NCBI RefSeq assembly: GCF_001318295.1
Contig: NZ_CP012665.1
Span: 620,001 to 684,000 of the forward strand
DNA: 64,000 nt
Direction of reading: 5' to 3'
Origin: Candidatus Xiphinematobacter sp. Idaho Grape
GTDB taxonomy: Bacteria > Verrucomicrobiota > Verrucomicrobiia > Chthoniobacterales > Xiphinematobacteraceae
Shown: positions 36,692-46,444 of the stretch, piece by piece
How positions within the stretch are numbered: position 1 is the stretch's first letter
How the letters are laid out: every line of letters starts with the position of its first letter
Notes under the pieces: model-generated
Seen by the model: the letters and a program-made list of their open reading frames with translations, nothing else
What the model was told of the DNA's origin: nothing
Database searches by the model: none
Translations under genes and position numbers: made by a program

Positions 36692-37732
36692 CTATTCTGT
36701 TACAGATCGAGGTTTATTTATACTTATCAGCTTCTCTTGAGTTTTCTTTACCATTAGGGATGAAAGGGGAACGTAGCCAAGTTGCGTAGCAAATGATTGA
36801 CCAGTGGTTAGAGCATAACCTACAAAGGCCTTAAGAGCCCTGCCCTTCTCAGTGTCCTCATAGCTTCTATGCAGAAGGAGCCAACTGAAGGTGACAATGG
36901 GATAGTCCTCCCTTCCATCCGGATCTGTGGGGGAATCCTCAGATGAGGAGACGGAGGATAAAGCAGCGTAGCCACTTGCTGGCGTGGCTCTTACGAAGTT
37001 TCCGGACTTGTTTTGTAGTTTGGGGAACGTGACCTTGCTGCTGACAGCGTAGCTATATTCCATGTAACCAATGGCACCGGGGATTTGTTTAATAAGTGTG
37101 GTAACCCCGTCATTTCCCTTTCCAGCTACACCAATAGGCCAAGCTACAGATTTGTTGGCACCAATAGCTTTCTTAAAATCTTGGCTGATTGCAGAGAGAT
37201 GGCGGGTAAACGCGAAGGTGGTCCCACTTCCATCCGAACGCGTTACGACGAGGACAGGAAGATTTGGAAGTACTACTTCACGGTTTATGGAGGCGATATT
37301 AGGATCATTCCAGCAGGTAATTTTTCCAAGAAAAATATCAGTGTAAGCTTTGCGAGAAAGCTTGAGGGAGGTAATACCAGGAAGGTTATAGCCTAAGACA
37401 ATTGACCCTCCAATAGCCGGGATTGTTACAATACCCTTTGGGATGGCTACACTCTCCTCAGGGGCTATAACATCGCTTGCAGCAAAGTCTACAACATTCC
37501 TTTTTAAACCTTTAATGCCTGCACCGCTTCCAATCGCTTGGTAGTTTACTTCAATGTCAGGGCGTATCTTCCTAAACTCGGCGATCCAGCGTTGATAAAG
37601 AGGGGAGGGAAAAGAAGCTCCTATTCCTTGTAGGAAAATCTGTTTTTCCGTACTTGAGAAGGCGGCCATAACTAGAAATAATGTAGCTATCCAGATGGGG
37701 ATAAGTAGAAAGAACTTCATGGATGACGACAA
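36692..37732 (-). CDS. pstS: Phosphate-binding protein PstS
   Basis: Periplasmic phosphate receptor. An N-terminal signal sequence (MKFFLLIPIWIATLFLVMAAFSS) is followed by LQGIGASFPSPLYQRWI, the family start. Phosphate-ligand regions are IGSGAGIKGLKRNVVDFAASD (about residue 65), VVTRSDGSGTTFAFTRHL (about 175) and KGNDGVTTLI. At 346 residues the length is normal. First gene of pstSCAB-phoU. Upstream is a 98-base divergent region shared with the lolD-like gene; I see no convincing Pho box. Confidence 0.95.
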   Translation of the reverse strand: MSSSMKFFLLIPIWIATLFLVMAAFSSTEKQIFLQGIGASFPSPLYQRWIAEFRKIRPDIEVNYQAIGSGAGIKGLKRNVVDFAASDVIAPEESVAIPKGIVTIPAIGGSIVLGYNLPGITSLKLSRKAYTDIFLGKITCWNDPNIASINREVVLPNLPVLVVTRSDGSGTTFAFTRHLSAISQDFKKAIGANKSVAWPIGVAGKGNDGVTTLIKQIPGAIGYMEYSYAVSSKVTFPKLQNKSGNFVRATPASGYAALSSVSSSEDSPTDPDGREDYPIVTFSWLLLHRSYEDTEKGRALKAFVGYALTTGQSFATQLGYVPLSSLMVKKTQEKLISINKPRSVTE

Positions 37733-37830
37733 AATTGACCTCTCTCCCTCCTTGTGTCTTCTTCAGTTTGAAGAAATGCTAGGAAAAAGTGTTAATTGTA
37801 TAACCCTCTCGGGGAAAAGTTTTTCGACTT

Positions 37831-38529
37831 TTGGTTGCGTTCCTAGATAAGGTTTCTTTACCATCCGTGCCGGTGTCCGCAGTACAGGTAGAGGCAGTTA
37901 AGCTTTGTCAGTCCTTCCGGGTAGGAGAAGAATGCGTGGAAGTCCTTAACGGTGTCGATCTGCAAATTTCCTGTGGGGAGACTGTGTTTATTTGCGGTAC
38001 CTCGGGTGTTGGTAAAACAACCCTACTTTACGCCTTAGCAGGGTTAGAGCGGCCTGAATCGGGTCAGGTTCTCTTTGAGGGTGTGTCTCTTTATGAGGTG
38101 AGCCATGTTCGGCTTGCTAAGTTGAGAAACTCTAGAATGGGATTCGTATTTCAATCCTATTTCCTCCTTCCTGAATTAACTGTCCTAGAAAATACACTCT
38201 TGCCGGCCATGATCCTCAGTAATCGGCCCACCAGCCGCGCTCAAGAGCTTTTAGATCAGGTAGGCCTAGGGAAGCGTGGGCATCATCTGCCTGCAGAATT
38301 AAGTGGTGGGGAGCAACAACGTGTTGCGATTGCTAGAGCTCTCATCAACAAGCCTATCATTGTATTTGCGGATGAACCCACGGGAAATTTGGACTTACGC
38401 ACTGGAAAGACAATCATTGATCTCCTTCTAAACCTAGTACACCAAGAAGATCTGACTCTTGTGGTGGTTACTCATGATCCACACCTTACTCGACGTGGAG
38501 ATCGATGGGTAAGGTTGAAAACGGGGTAA
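37831..38529 (+). CDS. lolD: ABC transporter ATPase, LolD-like
   Basis: A 232-residue ATPase of the LolD/MacB/FtsE class. Walker A reads CGTSGVGKTT (about residue 54-63), within the GxxGxGK[ST] rule. The signature LSGGEQQRVAIARALI, Walker B IIVFADEPTGNLD and the THD switch are complete. In Gram-negatives LolD powers lipoprotein release from the inner membrane with LolC/LolE; no such permease is adjacent, so the partner is unknown and MacB-type roles remain possible. The start is a TTG (37831). It is followed after about 70 bases by a glycosyltransferase gene in the same direction. Confidence 0.85.
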   Translation: MVAFLDKVSLPSVPVSAVQVEAVKLCQSFRVGEECVEVLNGVDLQISCGETVFICGTSGVGKTTLLYALAGLERPESGQVLFEGVSLYEVSHVRLAKLRNSRMGFVFQSYFLLPELTVLENTLLPAMILSNRPTSRAQELLDQVGLGKRGHHLPAELSGGEQQRVAIARALINKPIIVFADEPTGNLDLRTGKTIIDLLLNLVHQEDLTLVVVTHDPHLTRRGDRWVRLKTG

Positions 38530-38597
38530 CTCTTTTCCACATGGAAGCAATGGGAGATACACGAGAAATACCTAGACGCCAGAAGATGAGATAGGAA

Positions 38598-39752
38598 ATG
38601 CGTATTTTGCACGTAGAGTCTGGGCTCAACTCCGGTGGGGAAGAGTATCGAATTGCTGATGAGGTGCAATGGTTAAATGCAGCTGGACATCATGCTTGGA
38701 TAGCATGCAATCCGGATAGCGAACTTTTCCAAGCTGGACTTACCCATGGTATGTGCGTGCTACCACTAAAGATGGTGTCTATCTTTGCCCCTCCATCCAC
38801 CTGGAAACTGTATGGACTGGTCCGTAAGCTTAAATGTGACTTAGTGCACACGCATAGTCCGATTGATGCTTGGATAGCTGTCCCCTTGCGGTTATTTGGC
38901 GTCCCGATAGTTCGAAGTCGTCACATTACTAACCCAGTGGGAAGGAGTTTTTTTAGGACGTTCTGCTACCGGTACGGATGTGATCATCTATTACCCACCG
39001 CAAGGGTAATTCGCAATGCCCTTTTGCAGTACAATCGGATTCCGTCAGAGAAGATGACCGTTATCGGAGAGGGAGTAGATATTAAGCGCTTTCATCCAAA
39101 TGTAGATGGAAACGAGTTTCGTCTTCTTTGGGGAGCAACTCCGCAGGACATTTTATTTGGTTGTGTGGGCATGCTACGCCCTGAAAAGGGACAGGGTATC
39201 TTTATCAAGGCAGCTGCAATTGTTAGAAAGTATTCGCCGAAAGCCCGTTTTGTTGTTGTTGGGGACAACGTCAAACAGGGTTCTTCGATGCGAGTAAGGT
39301 GCCTAGAGATTGTGCAGAGGGAATTTGGCTATAATGGATGGAAACCAGAGAATTCAATATCCCTCTCTAGGGAAACCCCTCTAATTTTACATGGACACGC
39401 GGAGGATGTAGCAGCAGCAACTGCTGCCCTAGATGTTGCAGTGGTTCCCTCCCTGAGGGAGGCCCAATCTAGGACCGCGCCAGAGGCTATTTGTCTTGGA
39501 AAGCCGGTGATTACAAGTTGTGTTGGTGGCCTTCCAGAGGTAGTCAGCGCTGGGGAAACAGGATTACTGGTGCCTCCTGGCAATGTAGAGGCTCTAGCTG
39601 AGGCGATGCTCAAGTTGGCAGAGGATAGCCCGCTACGATCAAAGCTTGCAAGGAAGGCAGCAATGGAGGGCAGAGAGCGATTCTCACTCGATAGTCGAAT
39701 GCAGGAAACCGTACGGGTTTATAATAAAGTACTAGCAGAAAGCTGCCCTTAA
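38598..39752 (+). CDS. Glycosyltransferase family 4 protein
   Basis: A GT-B fold glycosyltransferase of 384 residues, likely acting on lipopolysaccharide or other surface glycans. The N-terminal domain has HVESGLNSGGEEYRIADE and HTHSPIDAWIA; the C-terminal domain has VIGEGVDIKRF, LFGCVGMLRPEKGQGIFIKAA and the nucleotide-sugar site EAQSRTAPEAICLGKPVITSCVGGLPE, with GLLVPPGN. The EX7E motif (Glu in REAQSRTAPEA) is recognisable. ATG 38598 follows GATAGGAA closely. Substrate cannot be read from the sequence. Confidence 0.88.
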   Translation: MRILHVESGLNSGGEEYRIADEVQWLNAAGHHAWIACNPDSELFQAGLTHGMCVLPLKMVSIFAPPSTWKLYGLVRKLKCDLVHTHSPIDAWIAVPLRLFGVPIVRSRHITNPVGRSFFRTFCYRYGCDHLLPTARVIRNALLQYNRIPSEKMTVIGEGVDIKRFHPNVDGNEFRLLWGATPQDILFGCVGMLRPEKGQGIFIKAAAIVRKYSPKARFVVVGDNVKQGSSMRVRCLEIVQREFGYNGWKPENSISLSRETPLILHGHAEDVAAATAALDVAVVPSLREAQSRTAPEAICLGKPVITSCVGGLPEVVSAGETGLLVPPGNVEALAEAMLKLAEDSPLRSKLARKAAMEGRERFSLDSRMQETVRVYNKVLAESCP

Positions 39753-39778
39753 GTAAGGGAAACAAAAGGGGAATAGTT

Positions 39779-41911
39779 CTATTCTTTTGGAGACAGAACG
39801 GACTCAACGCTACGCCTTTTCATAGCTGCTCTCCGGCTGAGTTTCACGCGCCCTTTTTCGTCAATCCCAATACACTGTACCCAGATACTATCTCCAATAG
39901 AAAGCACGTCCTCTACCCTTCTTACGTGTGAGTCAGCAAGTTCGGAAATATGCACCAACCCATCTTTTCCTGGAAGAATCTCGACGAAGGCGCCAAATTC
40001 CTTGATAGATACCACAGCACCCTGATAAATCTCACCTACCGCGACCTCTCTGACCATACCTTGAATGATTTCCTTGGCTCGTTGAAGGCTCTCTCTGTTA
40101 CTAGAGTAGATGCGGACAGAGCCGTCATCTTCAATATTAATCTCTGCTCCGCTCTCAGCAACGATGCCTCGGATAGTTTTCCCACCAGGGCCAATTAGAA
40201 GTCCAATCTTTTCACTAGGGATGCAAATGGTTTCAATGCGAGGAGCATAAGGGTTGAGCTCTGCACGAGGTGCAGAAATAGTTGCAACCATTTGCTGAAG
40301 AATATGCACTCTGGCTTCTGTAGCCTTAGCAATGGCTTCAGCCAGGATTTCATGACCAATCCCAGGTATCTTGAGGTCGAGCTGGAATCCAGTTACTCCC
40401 ACAGAGGTGCCACAGAGCTTGAAATCCATATCTCCAAAATGGTCTTCCAAGCCGATAATGTCGGTAAAGGTAGCGTGACGAGCTAGAGACCCGTCATCTG
40501 CAAACTCAGCGACAAGGCCAATAGAGATGCCAGCTACAGGCCGCTTAATCGGGACTCCTGCATCCATGAGAGCGAGAGTTCCGCTACAGACAGAAGCCAT
40601 CGACGTGGAACCGTTGGACTCCATTACTTCGCTACTAATGCGGATGGCATAGGGGAATTCGTCCTCAATAGGAACAACAGGTGCAATGGAACGCTCGGCA
40701 AGAGCCCCATGCCCAATTTCCCGTCTGCTGCTTCCGCCTAGCCGGCCAGTCTCTCCGACGCTAAATGGTGGAAAATTATAGTGAAGAATAAACCGCTTGC
40801 TTCCTTCCCCCCCACCATAGGCATCAATCATCTGAGCCTCATCAATGGCACCAAGAGTTGCTAGAGCAACGGCCTGAGTTTCACCACGTTGAAACAGCGC
40901 CGAACCGTGAGCTCGCGGGACCAACCCTACTTCGGAGATAATGGGGCGCAGCTGATGGAGCCCACGTCCATCGCAGCGCTGCTGGCGGTCTAGGATGCCG
41001 ATGCGAAACGCCCTCTTTTGGAGGAGGTCAAATGCCTGAGCAAGGTCAAAAGGAGTTGCCTGCGGATATTTCGCAAGCGCAGCGGCTCTCACCTCCTCCT
41101 TTAAGGCTCCTATGGCCTTTTCCCTAGCCCGCTTGTCTTGGATGTAGAGGACCGTCTCGACACGATTCCCTGCCACTTGATGGACGGTCTCCGACAGAGA
41201 AGTACATACAGTGAGTAGAGGTACCGTGCGTTTAACTCTTCCGGCAAGGCGCTGAAGCTCTCTCTGAGCATCGACTAGAGTGGCAACATACCTGCGGGCA
41301 ATGGGAAGTGCTGCAATCAGTTTAGATTCGGGAAACTCCCCCGCGGTACCTTCGATCATAATGACATTCTTTCCATCTCCTACATAAACGAGGTCGAGAT
41401 CACTCTGAGCGCGCTGTGTGTGAGTAGGATTCACAATAAACTCCCCACAGATATACCCTATACGCACAGCACCCACCGGCCCGGCAAATGGAATGTCAGA
41501 AACAGCAAGCGCGGCAGAGGCACCATTGATGCTGAGAATATCAGGATCATTCTCCCCATCAGCACTCAACAGAAGACTGATGATTTGTGTGTCATAAAAA
41601 TACCCTTTCGGAAAAAGGGGGCGGAGAGGGCGATCAGTCATCCTGGAGGTCAGTGTCTCCTTTTCAGTAGGGCGCCCCTCCCTTTTGAAATACCCTCCAG
41701 GGAACTTGCCAGCTGCGGCCGCCTTTTCACGGTAATCTACGGTGAGAGGAAAAAAATCCTGCCCTTCCTTGAGGGTTGCCGACGAAACCGCAGAGGCGAG
41801 AACGATGGTCTCCCCACAGCGGACGGTAACAGCACCATCGGAAAGCTTCGCCATTTTCCCTGTTTCAATGGTGATTGCTCTCTCCCCTATTTGACGAGTT
41901 ACAGAGTACAA
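39779..41911 (-). CDS. pnp: Polynucleotide phosphorylase
   Basis: A 3'-5' phosphorolytic exoribonuclease of the RNA degradosome type, 710 residues. Two RNase PH-like domains are joined by an alpha-helical region: first DGAVTVRCGETIVLASAV and GQDFFPLTVDYREKAAAAGKFPGGYFKREGRP, second DGRGLHQLRPI, FQRGETQAVALATLG and SDIIGLEDHFGDMDFK. The catalytic core includes HALAERSIAPVVP. Then KH (GLLIGPGGKTIRGI) and S1 (YQGAVVSIKEFGAFVEILPGKDGLVHISEL) domains end the protein. rpsO lies immediately upstream, the common rpsO-pnp order, suggesting joint regulation. Confidence 0.97.
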   Translation of the reverse strand: MYSVTRQIGERAITIETGKMAKLSDGAVTVRCGETIVLASAVSSATLKEGQDFFPLTVDYREKAAAAGKFPGGYFKREGRPTEKETLTSRMTDRPLRPLFPKGYFYDTQIISLLLSADGENDPDILSINGASAALAVSDIPFAGPVGAVRIGYICGEFIVNPTHTQRAQSDLDLVYVGDGKNVIMIEGTAGEFPESKLIAALPIARRYVATLVDAQRELQRLAGRVKRTVPLLTVCTSLSETVHQVAGNRVETVLYIQDKRAREKAIGALKEEVRAAALAKYPQATPFDLAQAFDLLQKRAFRIGILDRQQRCDGRGLHQLRPIISEVGLVPRAHGSALFQRGETQAVALATLGAIDEAQMIDAYGGGEGSKRFILHYNFPPFSVGETGRLGGSSRREIGHGALAERSIAPVVPIEDEFPYAIRISSEVMESNGSTSMASVCSGTLALMDAGVPIKRPVAGISIGLVAEFADDGSLARHATFTDIIGLEDHFGDMDFKLCGTSVGVTGFQLDLKIPGIGHEILAEAIAKATEARVHILQQMVATISAPRAELNPYAPRIETICIPSEKIGLLIGPGGKTIRGIVAESGAEINIEDDGSVRIYSSNRESLQRAKEIIQGMVREVAVGEIYQGAVVSIKEFGAFVEILPGKDGLVHISELADSHVRRVEDVLSIGDSIWVQCIGIDEKGRVKLSRRAAMKRRSVESVLSPKE

Positions 41912-41922
41912 ATTTTTACTTC

Positions 41923-42207
41923 CTATTTTCGAAGTTGGAGCTTCTCCCTGGCGTTTTGATAACGTTCAAAGGTGACACCTCTTAATCTTAAGTAATCCAG
42001 CAAACGGCGCCGGTTAGACACGAGCTTGACAAGACCCCTCCGACAGGAGTGATCCTTCCTATGCCCCCTGAGATGCTCCGTTAGCCGGTTAATCCGGCTC
42101 GTGAGGAGGGCTACCTGTACGTCTGCGCTGCCGGTATCTCGCTGGTGTAGGCGCAGCTGCCCCTCTATCCCAGGACCATCCGCCCTAAGCATAACTCGTT
42201 TCTTCAT
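41923..42207 (-). CDS. rpsO: 30S ribosomal protein S15
   Basis: A 94-residue small-subunit protein that binds 16S rRNA early. [51 protein letters not shown] is diagnostic, with the KDHSCRRGL motif matching the invariant KDxHSRRGL region. It ends 11 bases before pnp. The start is ATG 42207. Upstream sequence lacks an obvious pseudoknot, but I cannot fold it exactly. Confidence 0.96.
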   Translation of the reverse strand: MKKRVMLRADGPGIEGQLRLHQRDTGSADVQVALLTSRINRLTEHLRGHRKDHSCRRGLVKLVSNRRRLLDYLRLRGVTFERYQNAREKLQLRK

Positions 42208-42658
42208 TAAAGCAACCTCGCGCTGAAGGTAACATTATTCTTTCGTGCTGACAAGGTGAAAAAGGTAAGGAGTTTATAAGGAGTTTATTGTGTGGAAGGG
42301 TACCATTTAGCAGTTTTTAGAGATATTTAACTATGCGCTGGAAGAACGAGGGGTGTCTGGATAGGGATCATGCGACCGAGATCAGCGGCAAAATGATTGA
42401 AATCTCAACATACGAGTGTGCTACACTTGCACATGTGATTGTGGATTGGATGTATGGCGGCATGGATTGCGGGCGGCAATCGATAAGCAACATTTATAAT
42501 ACGGGCCCTCCCGAGGGGGATGGTTGGACTCTTCGCTAACCATCTTTCTCTTCGCTTGCCCAATTACTCTTGTCAAGAACGACTGGCGCCATTATTCCCC
42601 CTGAGGGGTGGGATTTTTCCATGAAAGAACGGGCTACCCTTTCTTGTAAATACTGCTC
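42208..42658. other. Gap upstream of rpsO
   Basis: A 451-base divergent region between rpsO (minus) and YjbQ (plus). A 68-codon plus frame at 42333-42539 lacks any motif and is probably chance. The promoters of both flanking operons should be here. Nothing else is recognised. Confidence 0.5.
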
Positions 42659-43078
42659 ATGAAAGTTCTTCATCAATTTATCACTGTCTCTACTCGTGGG
42701 AAGAGGACTTATGAGATTACCCAAGCAATTCAAGGAGTCGTACGGCAATCACTAGTTCGGACAGGGGTAGTGACAGTATTTATTCGGCATACAAGTGCTA
42801 GCCTAGTAACTTATGAGAATGTTGATCCCACTGCCCGCGAAGACTTGCACGCCTATTTTGAGCGCGCGGTACCGGAGGGAGATCCGAATTTGGTACATAC
42901 AACAGAAGGGTCAGATGATTCCACTGGTCATTTACGCGCAGCACTTACCCGCACAAGCGAAACTTTTCCCATCGTCTGTGGCAGTCTCACTCTGGGAACA
43001 TGGCAGGGGATATTTGTCTTTGAACATCGTAAAACTGCTCACTCCAGAGTGGTAGATATAACTGCTATAGGAATCTAG
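42659..43078 (+). CDS. YjbQ/UPF0047-family protein (secondary thiamine-phosphate synthase)
   Basis: A 139-residue UPF0047 protein. Some members, such as E. coli YjbQ, have low thiamine-phosphate synthase activity; the physiological role is not settled. Conserved features are FIRHTSASLVTYENVDP and EGSDDSTGHLRAAL, with LGTWQGIFVFEHRK near the C-terminus, including the metal-binding residues of the family. It starts at ATG 42659. The downstream helicase gene begins 30 bases after its stop, so they may be co-transcribed. A thiG remnant elsewhere in the window shows that thiamine synthesis is being lost. Confidence 0.88.
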   Translation: MKVLHQFITVSTRGKRTYEITQAIQGVVRQSLVRTGVVTVFIRHTSASLVTYENVDPTAREDLHAYFERAVPEGDPNLVHTTEGSDDSTGHLRAALTRTSETFPIVCGSLTLGTWQGIFVFEHRKTAHSRVVDITAIGI

Positions 43079-43110
43079 AGTGTTTGTGCTGTGGTACAGG
43101 TTTCGATTAT

Positions 43111-45492
43111 ATGACCCCTCCAAAATACTTACCTGTGGAATTGACAGAGAAAATTTTGATGTCTATGGGGGGAGCACAGGTATTCCTTAAGGCAAGACGC
43201 CTATGTGCTGATAGTCTAATTAGTGAAGTTGCTTATGAGCCGCCGATGCTCAAGGGAAAAATTAAGATCCGCGGAAGGCGGTTCTTTTCTGGCTTGCTGG
43301 TCCGAAGCTCTGTTGATGTAGACAATCTATGCTCTTGCAAGGAATCACGTCTCTATGGAACCATCTGCGAACACTCAGTGGCCATAGGGTTAAGTCTACT
43401 ACTTCCATCAATCCCTGCTACTCTACCAACTTCTACTCCCCTTTCTAGCCCAGAAAGTGAGGAAGATGAAGATGTAAAGAGCGAATTCCCACAAGTGGAA
43501 CTATTCCTAGAGGGTTCACTTCATCATATGGAAGTTCAGCTCCGTTTTCATTATTCGCAACCTGGCTGTCGGAATCCTGCGGCAGAAAATACTGTCTTTG
43601 CAGAATTGTGTGCCTGGGGATTTGAGCATGGCAGAGGGTACATGCATCTTCGGGGAGAAGGGGCAATACTCAACTTTTATGCCGCAGGTCTTCCTAAATT
43701 ACGTAGCAAGTGGAAAATCATAGAAGGAACGAGATGGAGTCGTATTGCTGCGAACCTTGTGTCCATTGAGCCTCACTTTGCCATCTGCAAGCATGCGAGT
43801 GGTTGGTTGGACTTTCACATTCATTACACAGCTGGCACAGAGGCCATTTTTTCCCAGGCAGATATGCAGAAACTTCTTGTGAGAGGACGTTCTTACATCC
43901 ACCTAAAAAGCGGTAGTATAGCCACACTCAATGTGCCGGAGCTTACTGATATAGAAGAGGTGCTGCGGGATTGTAACCCAGTTCAGAGGGGTGGAGTGTG
44001 GCACATTCCTGCAATGTTTGCTCCCTATCTGCAGGATAGTACAGCGATGTGGTCCGGTATATCACCGACTATATCTCCAGTCGACGATACGCTGCGATTA
44101 GGGAACTTGGGGAGTATGAAGGGGCGTCTACGTCCATACCAAATCCGAGGGGTACAGTGGCTATTGGAACGATCGAGGGCTGGCCTTGGTGGCCTCCTTG
44201 CTGATGAGATGGGATTGGGGAAAACAGTACAGATACTTGCCATGCTAGAGTCTATAGGTGGACCTGCATTGGTAGTTTGTCCATCATCTTTGGTTTGGAA
44301 CTGGGAGAGAGAAGCCAAACAGTTTTTCCCTGAACTAAGGGTGGCCACCATAAGTGGCCCAAAACGGGCAGCACTTTTTTCAAGGATTCTGGAGTATGGA
44401 TTAAGCATAACAAGTTATGCACTCTTGCGACGTGATATAGATCAATATCGGAATATTGAGTTCTCCGTTATTATTTTGGATGAGGGCCAACACATTAAGA
44501 GCCCGGAAAGTCAAAATGCAAAGGCCGTTTATACCCTTCGCGCACAGAGCAGGTTTATCCTCACTGGAACCCCCATCGAAAATTCCATACAAGATTTGTG
44601 GGCCCTGTTCCGTTTTCTTCTTCCAGGATATCTAGGTCCACTGCAGTCTTTCAGGGATCGTTACGAAATCCCTCTTCTTGAAGAGGAGGGAAGAGACGAT
44701 ATAGCACGTCGTCTCTTCCGTCGTATCCAGCCTTATGTTTTGCGGCGGCTAAAGCAGGAGGTCTTAGACGATCTCCCCGATAAGATTGAAAAAGTGGCAG
44801 AGGTGGAGCTAAGCAGAAACCAAAAGGAAGCGTACGTGGCCTTTCAACTTGCCGCTCGAAGAAAGATTGATGCACTCATGAAAAAATCTGATTCTGATGC
44901 GGCCCGTATGTTGACCTTAACTGCCCTATTACGTTTGAGACAGCTCTGTTGTGATCTCCGTCTCATCCATCCGGAAGCTAGGGAATCCTCCTCAAAAATT
45001 GCAGCATTGCTAGAGCTGATGCAGGAGGTCATAGGCGGAAACCATCGTGTGCTAGTTTTTAGCCAATTTACTTCTATGCTGGACCTTATAGCGCTGGCTC
45101 TGGACGGAGAAAAAATCCGCTACTGTAGGCTGGATGGAACCACGCGGGACCGCAAAAACGTTGTTGACCGATTTCAAGAAGATTGTTCACTAACTGTTTT
45201 TTTAATCAGCCTTAAAGCAGGTGGAGTAGGACTCAACCTGACTGCGGCAGATACAGTGATTCACTTTGATCCCTGGTGGAATCCAGCAATTGAGGAGCAA
45301 GCTACAGCTCGTGCACATCGTATTGGTCAGAGACACACTGTGACTTCTATTAAGCTTATCGCGCGTAACACTGTTGAGGAGCGTATCCTACGTATGCAAC
45401 AGGCCAAGAAGGAATTGCTGAGTGGGGTCCTTGACCTGGAGGGAGCGCTTAACCGGCTGTCACTTATAGAACTACGGGAGCTCATTGCTTAA
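43111..45492 (+). CDS. SNF2-family ATPase with SWIM zinc finger
   Basis: A 793-residue DEAD/SNF2-like DNA translocase of the HepA/SNF2 group, which remodels or strips protein from DNA. The N-terminal region has a SWIM zinc finger, CxC near residue 73 and CxH near 86 (NLCSCKESR and TICEHSV). The ATPase core has Walker A ADEMGLGKT (about residue 363), a DEGQ motif II (usually DEAH/DExQ) near 456, LTGTPIENSIQDLW, and the helicase C-terminus with LKAGGVGLNLTAADTVIHFDPWWNPA and QRHTVTSIKLIARNTVEERI. I chose ATG 43111; a TTG at 43084 is in frame. SWIM-SNF2 proteins occur widely in bacteria. Confidence 0.9.
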   Translation: MTPPKYLPVELTEKILMSMGGAQVFLKARRLCADSLISEVAYEPPMLKGKIKIRGRRFFSGLLVRSSVDVDNLCSCKESRLYGTICEHSVAIGLSLLLPSIPATLPTSTPLSSPESEEDEDVKSEFPQVELFLEGSLHHMEVQLRFHYSQPGCRNPAAENTVFAELCAWGFEHGRGYMHLRGEGAILNFYAAGLPKLRSKWKIIEGTRWSRIAANLVSIEPHFAICKHASGWLDFHIHYTAGTEAIFSQADMQKLLVRGRSYIHLKSGSIATLNVPELTDIEEVLRDCNPVQRGGVWHIPAMFAPYLQDSTAMWSGISPTISPVDDTLRLGNLGSMKGRLRPYQIRGVQWLLERSRAGLGGLLADEMGLGKTVQILAMLESIGGPALVVCPSSLVWNWEREAKQFFPELRVATISGPKRAALFSRILEYGLSITSYALLRRDIDQYRNIEFSVIILDEGQHIKSPESQNAKAVYTLRAQSRFILTGTPIENSIQDLWALFRFLLPGYLGPLQSFRDRYEIPLLEEEGRDDIARRLFRRIQPYVLRRLKQEVLDDLPDKIEKVAEVELSRNQKEAYVAFQLAARRKIDALMKKSDSDAARMLTLTALLRLRQLCCDLRLIHPEARESSSKIAALLELMQEVIGGNHRVLVFSQFTSMLDLIALALDGEKIRYCRLDGTTRDRKNVVDRFQEDCSLTVFLISLKAGGVGLNLTAADTVIHFDPWWNPAIEEQATARAHRIGQRHTVTSIKLIARNTVEERILRMQQAKKELLSGVLDLEGALNRLSLIELRELIA

Positions 45493-45840
45493 AGTGGAAG
45501 AGGAGTCGCGATCATCCTTAGCCAGAAGGGTTCGCACCATCACTCTCCTAGAACTAGCTGTGGCAACCACCACCAAAAGTGTGTCAGGGATCTGGCGGCT
45601 AGCAGCGGTTTTGACTACGTGCTTTCTTGAAGAGAAACAGCGGCTCCTTATTCTAGGCCAGAATAAGCGTTACTATGCTTCCCGTGCCTGAAACAGGGAA
45701 ATTTAGCCTCAATCCCTCCTGGTAGAAAGGAAGTGATGGAAAAAACTTGTGATCGGAACTGAGTACTACAGAACAAGAAGCTCTACTTGGGGGTGGAGAC
45801 TTAACCTTTTTAGTGGAAGTAAGCGAGCTAGAGGTGTACC
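45493..45840. other. Gap upstream of ruvA
   Basis: A 348-base gap. A 68-codon plus frame at 45485-45691 starts at the helicase stop and contains no motif I know. It may be chance or a remnant. Nothing else is seen. Confidence 0.5.
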
Positions 45841-46440
45841 ATGATTGCCTTTTTAGAGGGCATCTTATCCGAGATATTGCCTGCGCAGATTGCAATCAAC
45901 GTGCATGGGGTTGGCTATCAGCTTCACGTTCCTACATCTATCATTTGTCAATTACCAAAGATAGGGGAAAAAGTGCGGATTTTGACCCACCTGCTTGTTC
46001 GGGAGGACAGCCATGTCCTTTACGGATTCATTTCTTCCGACGAAAGGGATCTTTTTCGACTTTTGGTACAACGTGTATCAGGTGTAGGACCCAAGTTGGC
46101 ACTTTCTATCCTAAGTAGGATGAGCGTGGATGCCTTTAAGGCTGCTGTGATCCGTTCGGACCTGACAACTATTTCGTGTGTCAACGGCATGGGAAGGAAG
46201 ACAGCTGAGCGGGTGATCCTGGAGTTAAGGGATAAACTAGGTGTAGTAGCAGAATGGGAAGAAGTCGGCCTCACTCACATAGATAAGCATGCTTCCGCCA
46301 ATGCTAGTGATGCGGTCTTTGCTTTAATGTCCTTAGGTTATAGGAAACCGGAAGCTCGCCGAATGGTGTATCAAGTACTGAAACACTCGCATGGACTGGT
46401 TTCCTCAGAAGAGTTGGTCCGAAAAGCCCTTAAACTATAG
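45841..46440 (+). CDS. ruvA: Holliday junction DNA helicase subunit RuvA
   Basis: Binds Holliday junctions and recruits RuvB for branch migration. The 199-residue protein has the OB-fold start MIAFLEGILSEILPAQIAINVHGVGYQL, the double helix-hairpin-helix LVQRVSGVGPKLALSILS and VNGMGRKTAERVILELRD, and the C-terminal RuvB-binding domain (ASDAVFALMSLGYRKPEARRMVYQVL). AGAGGTG sits six bases before ATG 45841. ruvB and ruvC are not in the window. The next gene starts 4 bases after the stop. Confidence 0.97.
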   Translation: MIAFLEGILSEILPAQIAINVHGVGYQLHVPTSIICQLPKIGEKVRILTHLLVREDSHVLYGFISSDERDLFRLLVQRVSGVGPKLALSILSRMSVDAFKAAVIRSDLTTISCVNGMGRKTAERVILELRDKLGVVAEWEEVGLTHIDKHASANASDAVFALMSLGYRKPEARRMVYQVLKHSHGLVSSEELVRKALKL

Positions 46441-46444
46441 TTCC

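Noticed and set aside
37733-37830. Possible Pho box or promoter between pstS and lolD
   Set aside because: A TATAAC-like element is present, but no correctly spaced -35 and no convincing PhoB site could be found.
42333-42539. 68-codon plus-strand frame upstream of rpsO
   Set aside because: No motif, no good ribosome-binding site, in a divergent promoter region.
45485-45691. 68-codon frame right after the helicase stop
   Set aside because: No recognisable motif; composition is not distinct from the surrounding non-coding DNA.
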